From NCBI GenBank assembly GCA_030549775.1, contig CM060175.1, positions 37,880,318 to 37,944,317 on the forward strand: DNA of 64,000 nucleotides. The letters are read 5' to 3'. This stretch comes from Tamarix chinensis (taxonomy: Eukaryota; Streptophyta; Magnoliopsida; Caryophyllales; Tamaricaceae). The notes below the pieces were generated by a model. That model did no database searches. It saw only the letters and a list, made by a program, of their open reading frames with translations, and was not told the DNA's origin. The position numbers were made by a program, and so were the translations under genes. Every line of letters begins with the position of its first letter. Position 1 is the stretch's first letter. Of the stretch, positions 10,906 through 22,096 are shown piece after piece.

Positions 10906-12113
10906 GATGAGGTTAGATTGTTATTCCTGCTTACCTTGGTTTTCTTGAAGGATCATTCCCTATTATTTAGGGCTACCACTTTCATCTGTAAGGATTTCTG
11001 TTATTTATTTGCAGCTGCTATTGAACAAAATCACTGCTAGGCTCAAGCATTGGAGCACCATTTTTCTCTCTTATGCTGGTTGATTATATCTCATTAAATC
11101 AGCCCTCTTTAGCATCCACTTATAATTCATTCAGATCCTTTTTCTACTTAAGAAAGTGTTAAATCAGTTCATTGGCCTCCACAAAAACTTCTTGTTGTCT
11201 AGGAAGATGAGTGTTAGGAAACAGGCTCTTGTATCTTAGGAACATCTCTATTACCCTAAAGAGGGAGATATTGGCCTTTTGGATCTTGGTTTATGAAATA
11301 TATGTGCTTTAAGGAAATTGATTTGGAATCTTGCCTTAAAGAAGGGCACACTATAGGTAAAATGGGTGCATGCCATTTATCTTAAGCAGGCTTCTATGTG
11401 GGATTTTATTCCCACAACCTACATGTCTTACCTTTTACAGAAAATCTTGCAAAAATTATCTATATTACATGCATATGTCGATGATTGTATTGAGAGGAGA
11501 GTTAAGTCTTTCAGTATTAAAGTGGCCTATGAAGCGTTGCACATTAGGCATGAAAGGAAGAGATGGTCTTACATAGCATGGAATTCTTTATCTATCTTAA
11601 GGTCTCAGTTTCCAATTTGGTTAGCTCTAAGGAGTAGGCTTCTAACAAAGATTAGTTATCAGATATCAACATGGATGTGGATGGTACTTGTGTGTTTTGT
11701 CTTCAACACATCATTTGTTCTTATTTTATCCACGCACTTCTATTTTTTAGTGCAAGATAAGGACTACTAGAAGAAGAAGTGATATCATTCAAAGCTGGGA
11801 ACATAAGGTCAAGGATTTTGTGAATTGGTTGATAGAATCCTCATAAAAAAACAAGTGTTGGGATCCTTATTTGTATCCTATATTGCTACTATATGGAATG
11901 AGGGAAATCTAAGAGTTTTTTAGAATTGTTCTCGAGATAGCTCAACTATTCAAAGAGTGATTGTTCTTAATGTGGCTAGGAGGATGGTTTATCCATATAT
12001 GCAGACTAAATATGCTAGGTGGATGTTTCTAATTGATAGTATTATGTATTAAGTGATGGATATAATTATTTCATTTTGATAGTAATAAAACTTCTTACTT
12101 ATCGAAGAAAAAA
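10906..12113 (+). pseudogene. L1a: 5'-truncated L1 LINE, ORF2 C-terminal part
   Basis: Similarity to L1c begins at GATGAGGTTAGATTG and continues to an A-rich tail (GAAGAAAAAAAC). Recognisable ORF2 segments are YLGLPLSS, ARLKHWSTIFLSYAG, KKVLNQFIGLHKNF, VSFSIK-like VKSFSIKVAYEALH and FPIWLALRSRLLTK. These are the post-RT region and the approach to the C-terminal zf-RVT domain. Many stops and shifts are present. 5' truncation with a short A tail is usual for L1 insertions. A target duplication was not found. Confidence 0.82.
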
Positions 12114-13429
12114 ACAACTCGTGGAATATTAGTGTTCACTTGTTTGTCTATGATGGGATTCTTTTCTCTTCTCATTGATATATGGATCATTACTAATATT
12201 CATATATTAACATAAATTTGAAACTACTAATTTTAGTAATTATTAATCAAGGAAGAAACACTATCATAGAATGCCTAAATAAGTGGTTACCTTGGTAAAT
12301 AAATAGCTTAATTGCCAAACAACAATAGAGATTAAATTTTACATCTAATTTACACCAAACAAGATAAATTTTAGTATTTCAAAGATAGTATTGCTTTATA
12401 ACTCTACTTATATTTTATAAAATGAGCCTTTATTTGCTCTTATTTCATTTTTTTCATAAATGATAATGCTTTCATATATACTAAAAGAGAATAGTGTACA
12501 ACCTAACAAAAAGAGACTACATGATATAATTTTTGATATTAGGGAAATTTGTCTAATATGTATAAGCCCTAATATATTATGCATGTTTGAAATTTAGATG
12601 ATAAAAGAACACTTTTTAAGGTTTCACCTTCACACATAAAACAAAACAAAAAAATTGCTTGGTTCCTATTATACCACACCTCATAAACAAAATCTATAAA
12701 TTCATAGTGAAGCATGTCTAACTTACCTATTCACATTCAACCATTCTTATGTAAAGAACCCTAAAGGGGTTGAATAGGGTTTTTAGGAATAGAAATGAGA
12801 AAATAAAAATTTGGCATACAATGGTTGTTTGAGAATAGAATTTCTCTACATGCACTACTAAAAGGTCTTTTCTTTTAGACTTTGAATCTCATATATATTT
12901 ATTGATGATCACTCATCTATTCGTTTATGAGCATACTATTTTACTAACCCTCTAGGAGATGATTTCTAAGTTGACCTAGTTATTCTCTCTAGGTTTATGG
13001 ATCTACTAACCTAATGACCCTTTTTAGAAATGCTAGGTTACAAACTACCTTAATATACTGACTTTTGGGGAGAGTTATGGTTGATTACAATGTATCTCAT
13101 AAGTGATATAAATATGAAAATGAAAGAACAATTTATGAGTATTATCTAGCTATAAATATTTAGATATTATAATCAGAGAGAAAATTCTAGCCATGTAGGT
13201 TGAGCATAAACAGTGTTGAAAATATCTCAATTTGAAATGAATATAAATGTAAGTAGTTGAGAATTAATTGCAAATAGGAGTAAAGAATTAATTTGTGCAA
13301 TAAAAGAAAGCTCAAAAGTTGTTTGTATACTGCCTTATATTTTTATATATGCTCAACTATATAGTATTTGGAGTAAAATAGCACATATTCTTTGTGCAAG
13401 CAACAAGATGATTTTTTAGAATTTAATGC
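12114..13429. other. AT-rich DNA without recognised features
   Basis: I see no coding frame of substance, no LTR ends and no tandem repeat here. Confidence 0.5.
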
Positions 13430-14850
13430 TCACAAATTGATTGGTTGCGCATACCGGTTGATTGTTTGCTTTGTCTAGTTAATTGGTTGTTCAAACAGGT
13501 TGTTAATACATATGAAAATTGGACAAGATTTACCCAACGTTAGATAGATTTTATTAGATGGGTATATAAATAGATATAGAGAAAAGAGACAATATCGATT
13601 GGGTTGGGTATAGATATGGGTAAAGGATCTTTATATCTCTACCTGTACCCATATTCATTTACTTGATATAAATTTACTTCTTTGCCATTTATTTATATAG
13701 CCTTCTATATAATTTCTAAGGCTAAAAGTGAAAATATAATTAAACCCTAACGATCTAAGTATCTAATTATGAAATTTGATGGTTTTTATCCAAAATTTGA
13801 TGGGTTTTACTTGATAGATATATAAATGGATAAGGAAAATTGATATGGATATGGAAGAGGAAAAAATACCCATCAAGTTCAGATACAAATATGGGTATAT
13901 TTTTTTTATTAGGTTTGTGTAATTAAAAGGGGGTACGCAATCAAGACTTGATCCATTACCATTCCTATTTGATAAAATATTTTCAGACCTAAAGCAAAAA
14001 TGTTATAATTGCACAACTAATTGATTGATTTCGTGCCATACACATTTATTCCTAATAACATATATGAACAAGTAAATGGTTTAGCAAACTAGTTAATGTG
14101 TCATTTAGACCAATCGATTAGTTTGATGAAATAGAATGAATTGATAAAAAAGAAATGAAATAGGTTTCTGTAGGAGTAAAGCCTATGCATTGGTTAGTCA
14201 AACTAGTTGAGTAGTTTTATCAATCAATCAAAGTGTTTAAGTAGAGACTAAATGGGTTTCTATAGAAGCAAAACCCATGTACTAGTTAGTCAAATGATTT
14301 AATTAGTTTCTGAACCTATTGATTGGTTTTATCAACCCATTAAAGTGTGAAAATAGAGACCAAATGAGTGTCTATAGGGTTAAAACCCATGGAATGATTA
14401 GTTAAACTATTTGATCGATCGTTGAACTAGCCAATCTATTAGAGCTTTTAATGCCTTGGGTTAGAACCAAAATAGTCTATTAGTCCTAAGGCTAGTTGAC
14501 TAGAACTAATATATTTGAAAACACTTTTAAAAGAGTTTAGGATTAAAATTATTGGAGAATTTTTTTTATCAAATTAGCTTTAAGGAGGATTTTAAAACAT
14601 CTTAAGAGATTAAAACCAAAACTTTTTGCTTTACCTACTTTACAAGATAACCTAAGACATGAAGTACACAACTTGAGGTTTGGAGTTTTTGTTATCTTGA
14701 TATAGTCTTCTCTTTTGTTTTGAAACTTGATTGCTCTTCTAGATGGTGCACTTGAAAAAAAAAATATTAAGTGTGTTTTGACTTTATTGTTATCAAACAT
14801 AGGTTATGCACACTTAAAGAATCATGTTAACTCAATTATCATCATCAAAA
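13430..14850 (-). mobile_element. LTR-like region with TGATTGGTT clusters, possibly a minus-strand Copia LTR
   Basis: On the minus strand the right part reads TTTTGATGATGATAATTGAG, a form common at Copia LTR starts, and the body is studded with GATTGGTT/AACCAATC words. No second LTR, primer site or polymerase remnant supports it, so the class is tentative. Confidence 0.3.
14164..14430. repeat. Three imperfect tandem units of about 90-115 bp
   Basis: Units start GGTTTCTGTAGGAGTAAAGCC (14164), GGTTTCTATAGAAGCAAAAC (about 14250) and GTGTCTATAGGGTTAAAACC (about 14366). Each continues with a GTTAGTCAAACTA-like stretch and AGAGACTAAATG. Confidence 0.7.
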
Positions 14851-15779
14851 TAATATTTAAGAAATTGATTAACTTAGGAGGTTAACATATAAGAAGCCAT
14901 ATATCACATCCATCGAATCCAAGAAAGTATATAAGCACTATGTTAAAGGAAATCCAAAATCTTCATTCTTAAAAAAGATGTAATAAGACAAGCAATGAAA
15001 ACATGTTCCACATCCTTATACGCTTGCCCACAAAATCACATGTATATATGATCCATCGTCCCTTATTAAATCATTTTAATAATATTTTTTTGTAAATAGA
15101 TCCTATCCTACTTTCCAAGTAGATGATAAACTAAGACTACTTGAAACATCTATCCCTTATTCAAATTAACTAGATGTTACATGTGCTATGGTTCTCACTT
15201 GAATTTCTTATAGTACGCTCTATCAATATAAGTCTAAGAGTCGAGATTTTTCTTGAAATTCCAAGATAATGGACATTATGTTAATGTCAACTTAATCTAT
15301 AAATAAATGCATGAGCATGTGTGCCCACACACACAAACCCACACATGCACATATATATATATTTGTATGTAGGTATGTATTTATGTAAGTACTAATGTAT
15401 GTATATGTGCTGAAAGGTTCAGTAGTAGAACACAAGGTGAAGAAAAACATAAGAAAACTTAACACACAAACCAACTCTCACACTAGAACACCCCCAATTT
15501 TTGAACAATTTTTTTAGACAATTCAAAAGCGTGTGAAAAACTAAACAAGAGAATGTTACAACCATATCAACCATGAGAGATGAGTAACAATCACCTAGCC
15601 CATGACTGATGCAAGAAAAAAAGGAACAAAGAACAAAAGAATGCATGCTCATTACATTAATGTGAAAAAAAAGATAATAAACGCTAGAACAATGTTATAG
15701 GTAGAATGAATATGATAGTTTTACAAAACCAAATATAAGAAATCAAGCCAAAAGATTAAATAAATGAAAAAAAACATCC
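14851..15779. other. AT-rich DNA with a short CA/TA microsatellite
   Basis: CACACACA-type and ATATATATAT runs occur at 15327-15362, then TGTATGTA-type repeats. Near 15010-14960 the minus strand reads FCGQAYKDVEHVFIACLIT, which resembles a LINE zf-RVT cysteine/histidine segment but is too short to call. Confidence 0.4.
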
Positions 15780-16937
15780 AACAAAGTGGGCAAAATACTA
15801 ATAACAAGTTAGCTTAACTCTTATGCATAATAATAAGCCTCTAATCCCAAGTAATGGCTCGCTAATGGCCCATGTCATTACCCTCAGCATACTCTAACTG
15901 AGAGTTGTAACCCTATAAATTATCCTCCGCTCCCCAAACCAAAAGCCAGATTATCATAGTGACCACACAACTGTTGTATCAGTACGATGAAGTACTGGTA
16001 AAATATATTACCTAAAACATGGTAAGGCTCATGCAACACATTGAAGTTGCATACAACATGGTGAATTCATACCAACACAACTAAAGTACAACACGGCATG
16101 CTTGTGTGGAATCATAGAAGGATAAAAATATAGTAAAATGTGTAATTCTTATAATAAAAACCATAATAAAATTCCTCTTTTACTGAATACAGTATTTCTA
16201 ATTAATATTTAGTTCATTTGACCACACTTAGTTCTCCACCATGAATGAGATTCATGGTAGAAAAAATAATCACAATGAGATACCATACCCACCACAAAAG
16301 GTTAGGATACATTAAATGAGCTTTTTTTTAGGGATACCATACCCACCATACATTGAGTACACTTGCCACAAATAGGGATACCACGCCCACTAGGTGGTCG
16401 AAGTACACCAAGGGGGCTTGTAGTAGGATATCTCCCCCATCACACCTTGAATTTCATAGCCACAAGGGCTAAAAAGTATAGATACAACACCCACCTAAGC
16501 AATAGACAATACCAAGTGCTTGTGGGCTTGAACTAGGATATGTTACCCCTCAAAACTAGATATAGATTCTATGTCGACGTACCACAATATGATCTCATAC
16601 CTCAAAGATATGCACATACCCTATACTGACTACAACTTAGTTGAAAAGAAAATAGGTACTGAGTAAAAAATATAACTAAGGATCACCCATCCACTAACTC
16701 CCTATAGCTGCCTTGAGAGCCGGAGAAAAAGGCTCAAATGTAATCTTAAACCATTAAATAATATTACAAGTGATATCAGAAATCAAAAAATAGTCCACAC
16801 GTAACCAAATTAGGTGTTTCCAATTAACAACACAAAACACAATTAAATTTCACTATTTACCCAAAGTAGGTGTTTCCAATTAATAAAAACAAAACACAAT
16901 TAAATTCTACTATTTAACCAAATTGGGTGTTTCAAAG
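15780..16937 (-). mobile_element. H: LTR-like DNA interrupted by element F
   Basis: Repeated GATACCATACCCACC-type units (16270-16500) and a 56-57-bp tandem array with AGGTGTTTCCAATTAA words recall the inverted D LTR near 22200-22270. The array stops exactly where F begins at 16938. The remainder of H would lie beyond F and was not found. Orientation is inferred from the D comparison. Confidence 0.4.
16804..16937. repeat. 56-57-bp tandem repeat, 2.3 copies
   Basis: TAGGTGTTTC recurs at 16811 and 16867 and as TGGGTGTTTC at 16924, with conserved AAAACACAATTAAATT between. The last copy is cut by the start of the F LTR. Confidence 0.85.
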
Positions 16938-17229
16938 TGTAACACCTAGAATTTTTTAAACCAAAAATTTATATATTTAACCATTTATCTGGAATAAATA
17001 AAACTTTAAATTTTTAATTTAATTGGACCTTTAACTTACGAAAAGAAATAAAATCAATTAATAAATAATATTTTTATTTTGAAAATTTATCTTACTCTTT
17101 TTATATAAATAAATCCCAAACTCATAATTTTACTAATATTTTTTCCAAAATTAATACCATAATTTTTATATAAATAAATTTAATATTTTTTTCTAATAGC
17201 CTAATTTCTAATATTAAATATAAAAATAT

Positions 17230-18470
17230 TTTCCCTTTTATTTTTCTCCCTTTCCTTTTTCTTTTTTTCTTCTTCCTTTCATTTTTTTTCCTTTCATCTT
17301 CCTTCTTCCTTAGTCCAGCTGGACCAAGTCATCTTCTTCCTTTTCTTTTTCTTCATCTCCTTCTTGGGCCAGCCTAGATTTTTTTTTTCTCTCTTTCTCC
17401 ACTACACGAGCAGCCTAGACCTTCCCTTTTTCTTTTCTCTTCTTTTTTACTACGGGCCAACTTAGCCTCTAATTCCGCTTCTTATTTTTTTTATCCTGCA
17501 CAAATTAGCCTACTTTATTATCTTTTCTTTCTTTCCCTAGTGTGACCTATTTCTCCCTCTCCTTCTTCTTTGTTTTCACCCCATGCTAAATAACCCCTAG
17601 GGCCTCTTCTGGACTCCCTTCTTCCTCTTGCATCGTTGCATGTCTACACACCCCTCTACCAACTTAAATGCCTTACACCAACTTCCTCCCCTATAGTCCC
17701 TTTACTTCCTTTTCTAGCCATGTAGCCCATAACCTTCCCTTCCCCTGCATGCCATTTGCCTTCCATTTTCTTCCCTACCATCTTCGCATGCCCAACCCGC
17801 TAATTACAACCTCCGTACTACACCTACCTAACCCTTTACGCTAAGCCTCTCCTCCCCTTCTTTTACTTCTTCTTCATCTCTTCTTCCTTGCCTCACTTCT
17901 TCCTCATGATTAGTCTTTCCCCAATCCTCCCTTCTCTTTTTCTCTCTTCTTCTCCTCCATTATTTTTCCTTTGACTCCTTCTATAGCAGCCTCTACCATA
18001 TCCACCACTAACCTTACCTCTACATCACCATCTCCTCTACCCTATACCTTTCGGCATTGCTCCAAGCAGATAGCACCCAATATCACCCATAGTCCTACCT
18101 CCCTCTTCTCCTTTTCCCCTTTGAAACCCCTACACTGCCACCCTTAGCCACCTCTTCCCTCTTCCTTTCCATTGTTACCGCAACCCTCCAGCCGTTTACT
18201 ATCTTGCTGACTCCCCCTACACCACCCTGCCTTTCTCCCTTCTCTTTTCTCTTCCTCTTATTTTCTTTCTCTACACCTCCCTACCTATGGTCATGTAAAT
18301 TCCTTTTTCACCTTCTAACCATCTGCACCCTGACCTTTAACCATCATCCACCTCTTGCCTTACATCCTACACCTAACAACCAACACCAACATCCCTCACC
18401 ATCTCCCACAACCTTAACTGAGCCACATCCATTCTTTTCCCCATCCCAATTCGCTCGTCCACTTTATCTA
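17230..18470 (+). other. CT-rich island of the F LTR
   Basis: About 1.2 kb of the plus strand is overwhelmingly C and T with little G. Open frames such as 18204-18536 are proline/serine/leucine-rich products of the bias and show no domain. Confidence 0.75.
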
Positions 18471-18949
18471 TTTTTCATAGCTCACACGACACATGTAGCT
18501 CTAGTTATGATGTGCATTTTGTATATTTTTGAATAATATTAAGGTATAAGGTGGTTTGGTAATGTTATAGCTAATAAATATTTTTGATAAAAATCATAAT
18601 TTCATTTATCTAATATGATTATTGTATTGTGATATTAATTTTAGGAACAAAATTTTGTCAAACTTTTCCTAAGCCTTTTTAAACAAACACGGGTAAAGTT
18701 TGGTTTTTGTTGGAAATAAGGTAACTATTATACCCCACTAAAATGTTGAGAATATCATATGTTGAAACATTATGGTTTTTGGTATGTGTTTTGGTGAAGA
18801 TATGATGTGTTACAATCCCATGATTATTAATGTTATCTTAGAATATGGAAACAAATGCACATATCTTGTGTATGATGTGATGTGTATGAAAGATTAATTA
18901 GGAAGGGGCTTAATGTTTGATGATGGATATTATTTATATAAAAGGTGAG

Positions 18950-20285
18950 GTTGAGTATGTGTAAATGCTTATGTAAAAATATTACTACTACGAGCCCTAG
19001 GGACAAATTGGTCATTTATACACATCATGATATTTAATCCAAGTTAGGATACCTCATATGTCATATATGTTGCTAAGAATTGAGATAGGAGTTTGGTGTA
19101 TTATAAATACATGTGTTAGTATAATATCAATATTTTGGTAATTTTAATGCATGGTGGTGATCATCCTAACCAATATGCATGCTATGTGTTATGTGGTATT
19201 TAGAATGATAATAGGGGTTTGTGGCATTAAAAATACATGTTCCAACACAATTATTAATATTTTATGACCTAGGGGCATTTTGGTAATGTTACATGTAAAA
19301 TGGGGGTTATCTTAATAAATATACATGATAAGTAATAATTGTTACTAAATATGATAATAGGGGTTTGGTGTGTTAGTAATGCATGTTTAGGTATGGTTAT
19401 TAGTATCATATGACCAAGGGGCATTTTGGTTATTTAGCATGTGCAAAAGAGGTTATCTTATTAAAATGCATAATAAGTAATAATTGGTTCTAAGTATGAT
19501 AATAGTTATTTTTGGTATTAGTAATGCATGCTTTGGTACAATTATACATATCATATGACCTAGAGATATTTTGGCAATTTGGCATGTGCAAAAAAGGTTA
19601 TTCAAATAAATGTGCATGGTAAGTAATAATTGGTGCTAAGTATGAAAATAGGGGTTTGTGGTATTAATAACATATGTTTGGGCATGAATAGTAATATTAT
19701 ATGACCTAGGGGAATTTTTATAATTTTATATATACTAGGGGATTAATCAAACAGATATGCATGATAAGTGTTAATTAATGTGAAATATGAGAACAATCAT
19801 ATACTATCTTAGTATCACTTATTTGAACATGATAATCAATAATATATGGTCTAGGGAAATTTTGGTAATTTTGCTTGTAATATGGTGATTAGCCTTATAA
19901 ACATACATGATAAGTATAAATTGATGTTACATATGATAATAAGTGTTTATTGCCTTAGTATCACATATTTGGGCATGATAATCAATAATGTATGGTGTGG
20001 AGGTATTTTGGTAATTTTACATGTAATATGATGATTAGTATAATAAACCTGCTTGATAAGTATTAATTAATGTTAAATATGAGAATAAGGTTTTATTATC
20101 ATAGTATCACCTATTCAAGCATGATTACGAATATTAGAGGATCTAGGGGTATTTTGGTAATTTGGAGTGTACCTTAATGAATATGCTAATGAATACGTAT
20201 GAGATGTGATGTTCATTATCAAGCATGAGTATAGGGTTTTGCTATGTTTAGCTAAATTAATACTATGGCATGTTTAAGGGTATTT
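18950..20285 (+). repeat. Tandem array with a 145-146-bp period, about nine units
   Basis: The anchor GACCTAGGGG-CATTTTGGTAAT recurs at about 19266, 19412, 19557, 19703, 19848, 19994 and 20139, with degenerate units on both sides. The spacing alternates between 145 and 146 bp. Confidence 0.88.
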
Positions 20286-20734
20286 AAGTAAATTGGGGGT
20301 CTACTATGTTTTTATTCTCATAAACATGTAGGAAGTGCATTAATGGTTGGCTAAGAATGAGAATGTGTGTTTAGTTGTTCTAGAATCTCATGATAGCATT
20401 TTATGTGTAAAATGGTCATTTGGCGTGTTGACTTTATGACCGATAATTTAATTATGGTGTGTTAATCTTTTATAGCATGTTGATAAAATAAAATGGATTT
20501 TGTGATGGAAATGGATGGAAAAGAGGCAGCCTTAATCTTAGTGGTATTTTGGTCATTTTTACCTAAAGTGCCTAAGTGTGAGTATTTGAGCTTAGAATGG
20601 CCTTAGTGGACTACTTATCTTAACATCGACAATAATCTTGATTTTGGTTACATTATAAAGTTGGAAACAAATAAAAATGATTTAGTATGTGATTAATGTG
20701 TGCTTCTCATAGTCACCCTAATTAAAATATGAAT

Positions 20735-20925
20735 ACATAAAGTGAAAGACGTCAAGAATAGGAATGGTGGCTCTTTAGGGATTGTTACCCTAAAGACATG
20801 GTTTAGCCCATGATTATTCTTGATTTTGATAGTGTACCTTAAGGCCCCAACCAGGCCCTACATCTTACTATATTTAGCTCCACGGACCTAATTATGGGTT
20901 ATGCATACTTATAGATTAAGTGTCT
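20735..20925 (+). other. LTR block shared by F, G and the B family
   Basis: From ATAAAGTGAAAGACGTC to TATGCATACTTATAGATTAAG the order of words matches 43615-43815 in G and 54425-54645 in B2; the inverse block is near 5266-5330 in B1. Confidence 0.75.
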
Positions 20926-21120
20926 TTGTTGGTAGGGTATTGTGTACCTTCGGGTACAAGTGCGACTCGGGTATATTTGTGTCCTTAAGTATATAGTCAG
21001 TAGGATACTGTGCTTCCCTTATGTACTTGCATGACTAGGGTACCTTAGTGTATCTGGTTTTGTGATCTCCTCTAAAAGTAAATAAAAATGGAATTGTGTG
21101 ATAATTAAATTGAAATGGTT

Positions 21121-21420
21121 ATTGGGGTATTTTGATAGTACCCTTTGAGCCTACCTGTGTATTAGTAGCAACCTTTGAGCCCACTTGAGTTTTGATAGAA
21201 GCCTTTGAGCCTACCCATGTATCAGTAGTATCCTTTGAGCCTACCTATGCATTGGTAACAACCATTGAGTGTACATGTGTATTGGTAGCAACCTTTGAGC
21301 CTACCTGAGTTTTAGTAGCAGCCTTTGAACCTACTGATGTATCAGTAGCAGCCTTTGACCCTACCTAAGTTTCGGTAGCAGCCTTTGTGCCTACTTGAGT
21401 TTTGGTAAAAACTTCTTTGC
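21121..21420 (+). repeat. 30-bp tandem array, ten units without length change
   Basis: CCTTTGAGCC-type anchors fall at 21144, 21174, 21204, 21234, 21264, 21294, 21324, 21354, 21384 and 21414. Units carry many substitutions but no insertion or deletion. Confidence 0.95.
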
Positions 21421-22050
21421 CTACTTTGATGTATTGTATATTGTATTGTATTAATGGGCCTATGTGCCTACAGACCTACCCATGAGTTGAGTGGATGGTG
21501 TGTATAATTGAGGATGATGTGGCTCTCTAACTATACTACAAAGAGCATCACTTGGATGTTCCATGGATAAGTTCTATTTTTCCTAAGTGAATGAGAACTA
21601 ATGGTGTATGCTCTTGATACATGCGGTTATCTGAATAATTATTACATTTCAAATTATATATGTATAAGTCAATATTTATGTGATTAATGTGATTCATTTG
21701 ATATGTTGTATGTGGGGCTTACATATTAGTCTCGTAGATTGGGTTTCTACATACCATAGTACTAAAATGTTCATTTCTTGATTTCCTACATACCATAGTA
21801 GTGGCATTTGTAGGTTAGCTCACAAGAACTATTTAAGATTCACTTATTGGGTTAAGAGCATAAGACTATCCGAAAAAGGTTCATGTATTGTCCATATAAT
21901 CATTTGTATTTCCTTCTCTAATGACTTTATTCTGTAACCACAGTTAGTAGGTATTTTTTTGGAAGGTAAATTAACCTCCCTAACCATTTTGCTAATCTTA
22001 TTTATTAATGTATTTGGTATTTGAGTAAAGTATATTTTAGCCTTAACATT

Positions 22051-22096
22051 TGGTATCGAAACAATGGAGGGAAACCAGTCAGGTAATAAGTGTTGT
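22051..22096 (+). pseudogene. gag: F primer site and first codons of gag, cut by element D
   Basis: TGGTATCGAAAC (22051-22062) resembles the initiator-Met-tRNA primer site with changes in the last bases. The ATG at 22064 begins MEGNQSGNK. The frame ends at 22096 where the D LTR begins; GTTGT (22092-22096) would be the left copy of D's target duplication. The rest of F is not found in the window. Confidence 0.6.

Larger units (their letters stand above)
16938..22048 (+). mobile_element. F: 5.1-kb 5' LTR of a gypsy retrotransposon
   Basis: The LTR starts TGTAACACC and ends CCTTAACA, followed by two bases and a primer-like site TGGTATCGAAAC, then an ATG. The order inside is AT-rich start, CT-rich island, 145-146-bp array, a block shared with the B and G LTRs, a 30-bp array, then a unique tail. 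G (40155 onward) has the same layout. At 5111 bp it is a very long LTR. The partner LTR is not in the window. The base word before the start is CAAAG. Confidence 0.75.

Noticed and set aside
14950..15030. Minus-strand FCGQAYKDVEHVFIAC as a LINE zf-RVT
   Set aside because: Only about 20 residues with stops around; neighbouring LINE text could not be recognised.
21121..21420. 30-bp array considered as CRISPR-like
   Set aside because: Units are contiguous without spacers, and the context is a plant LTR.
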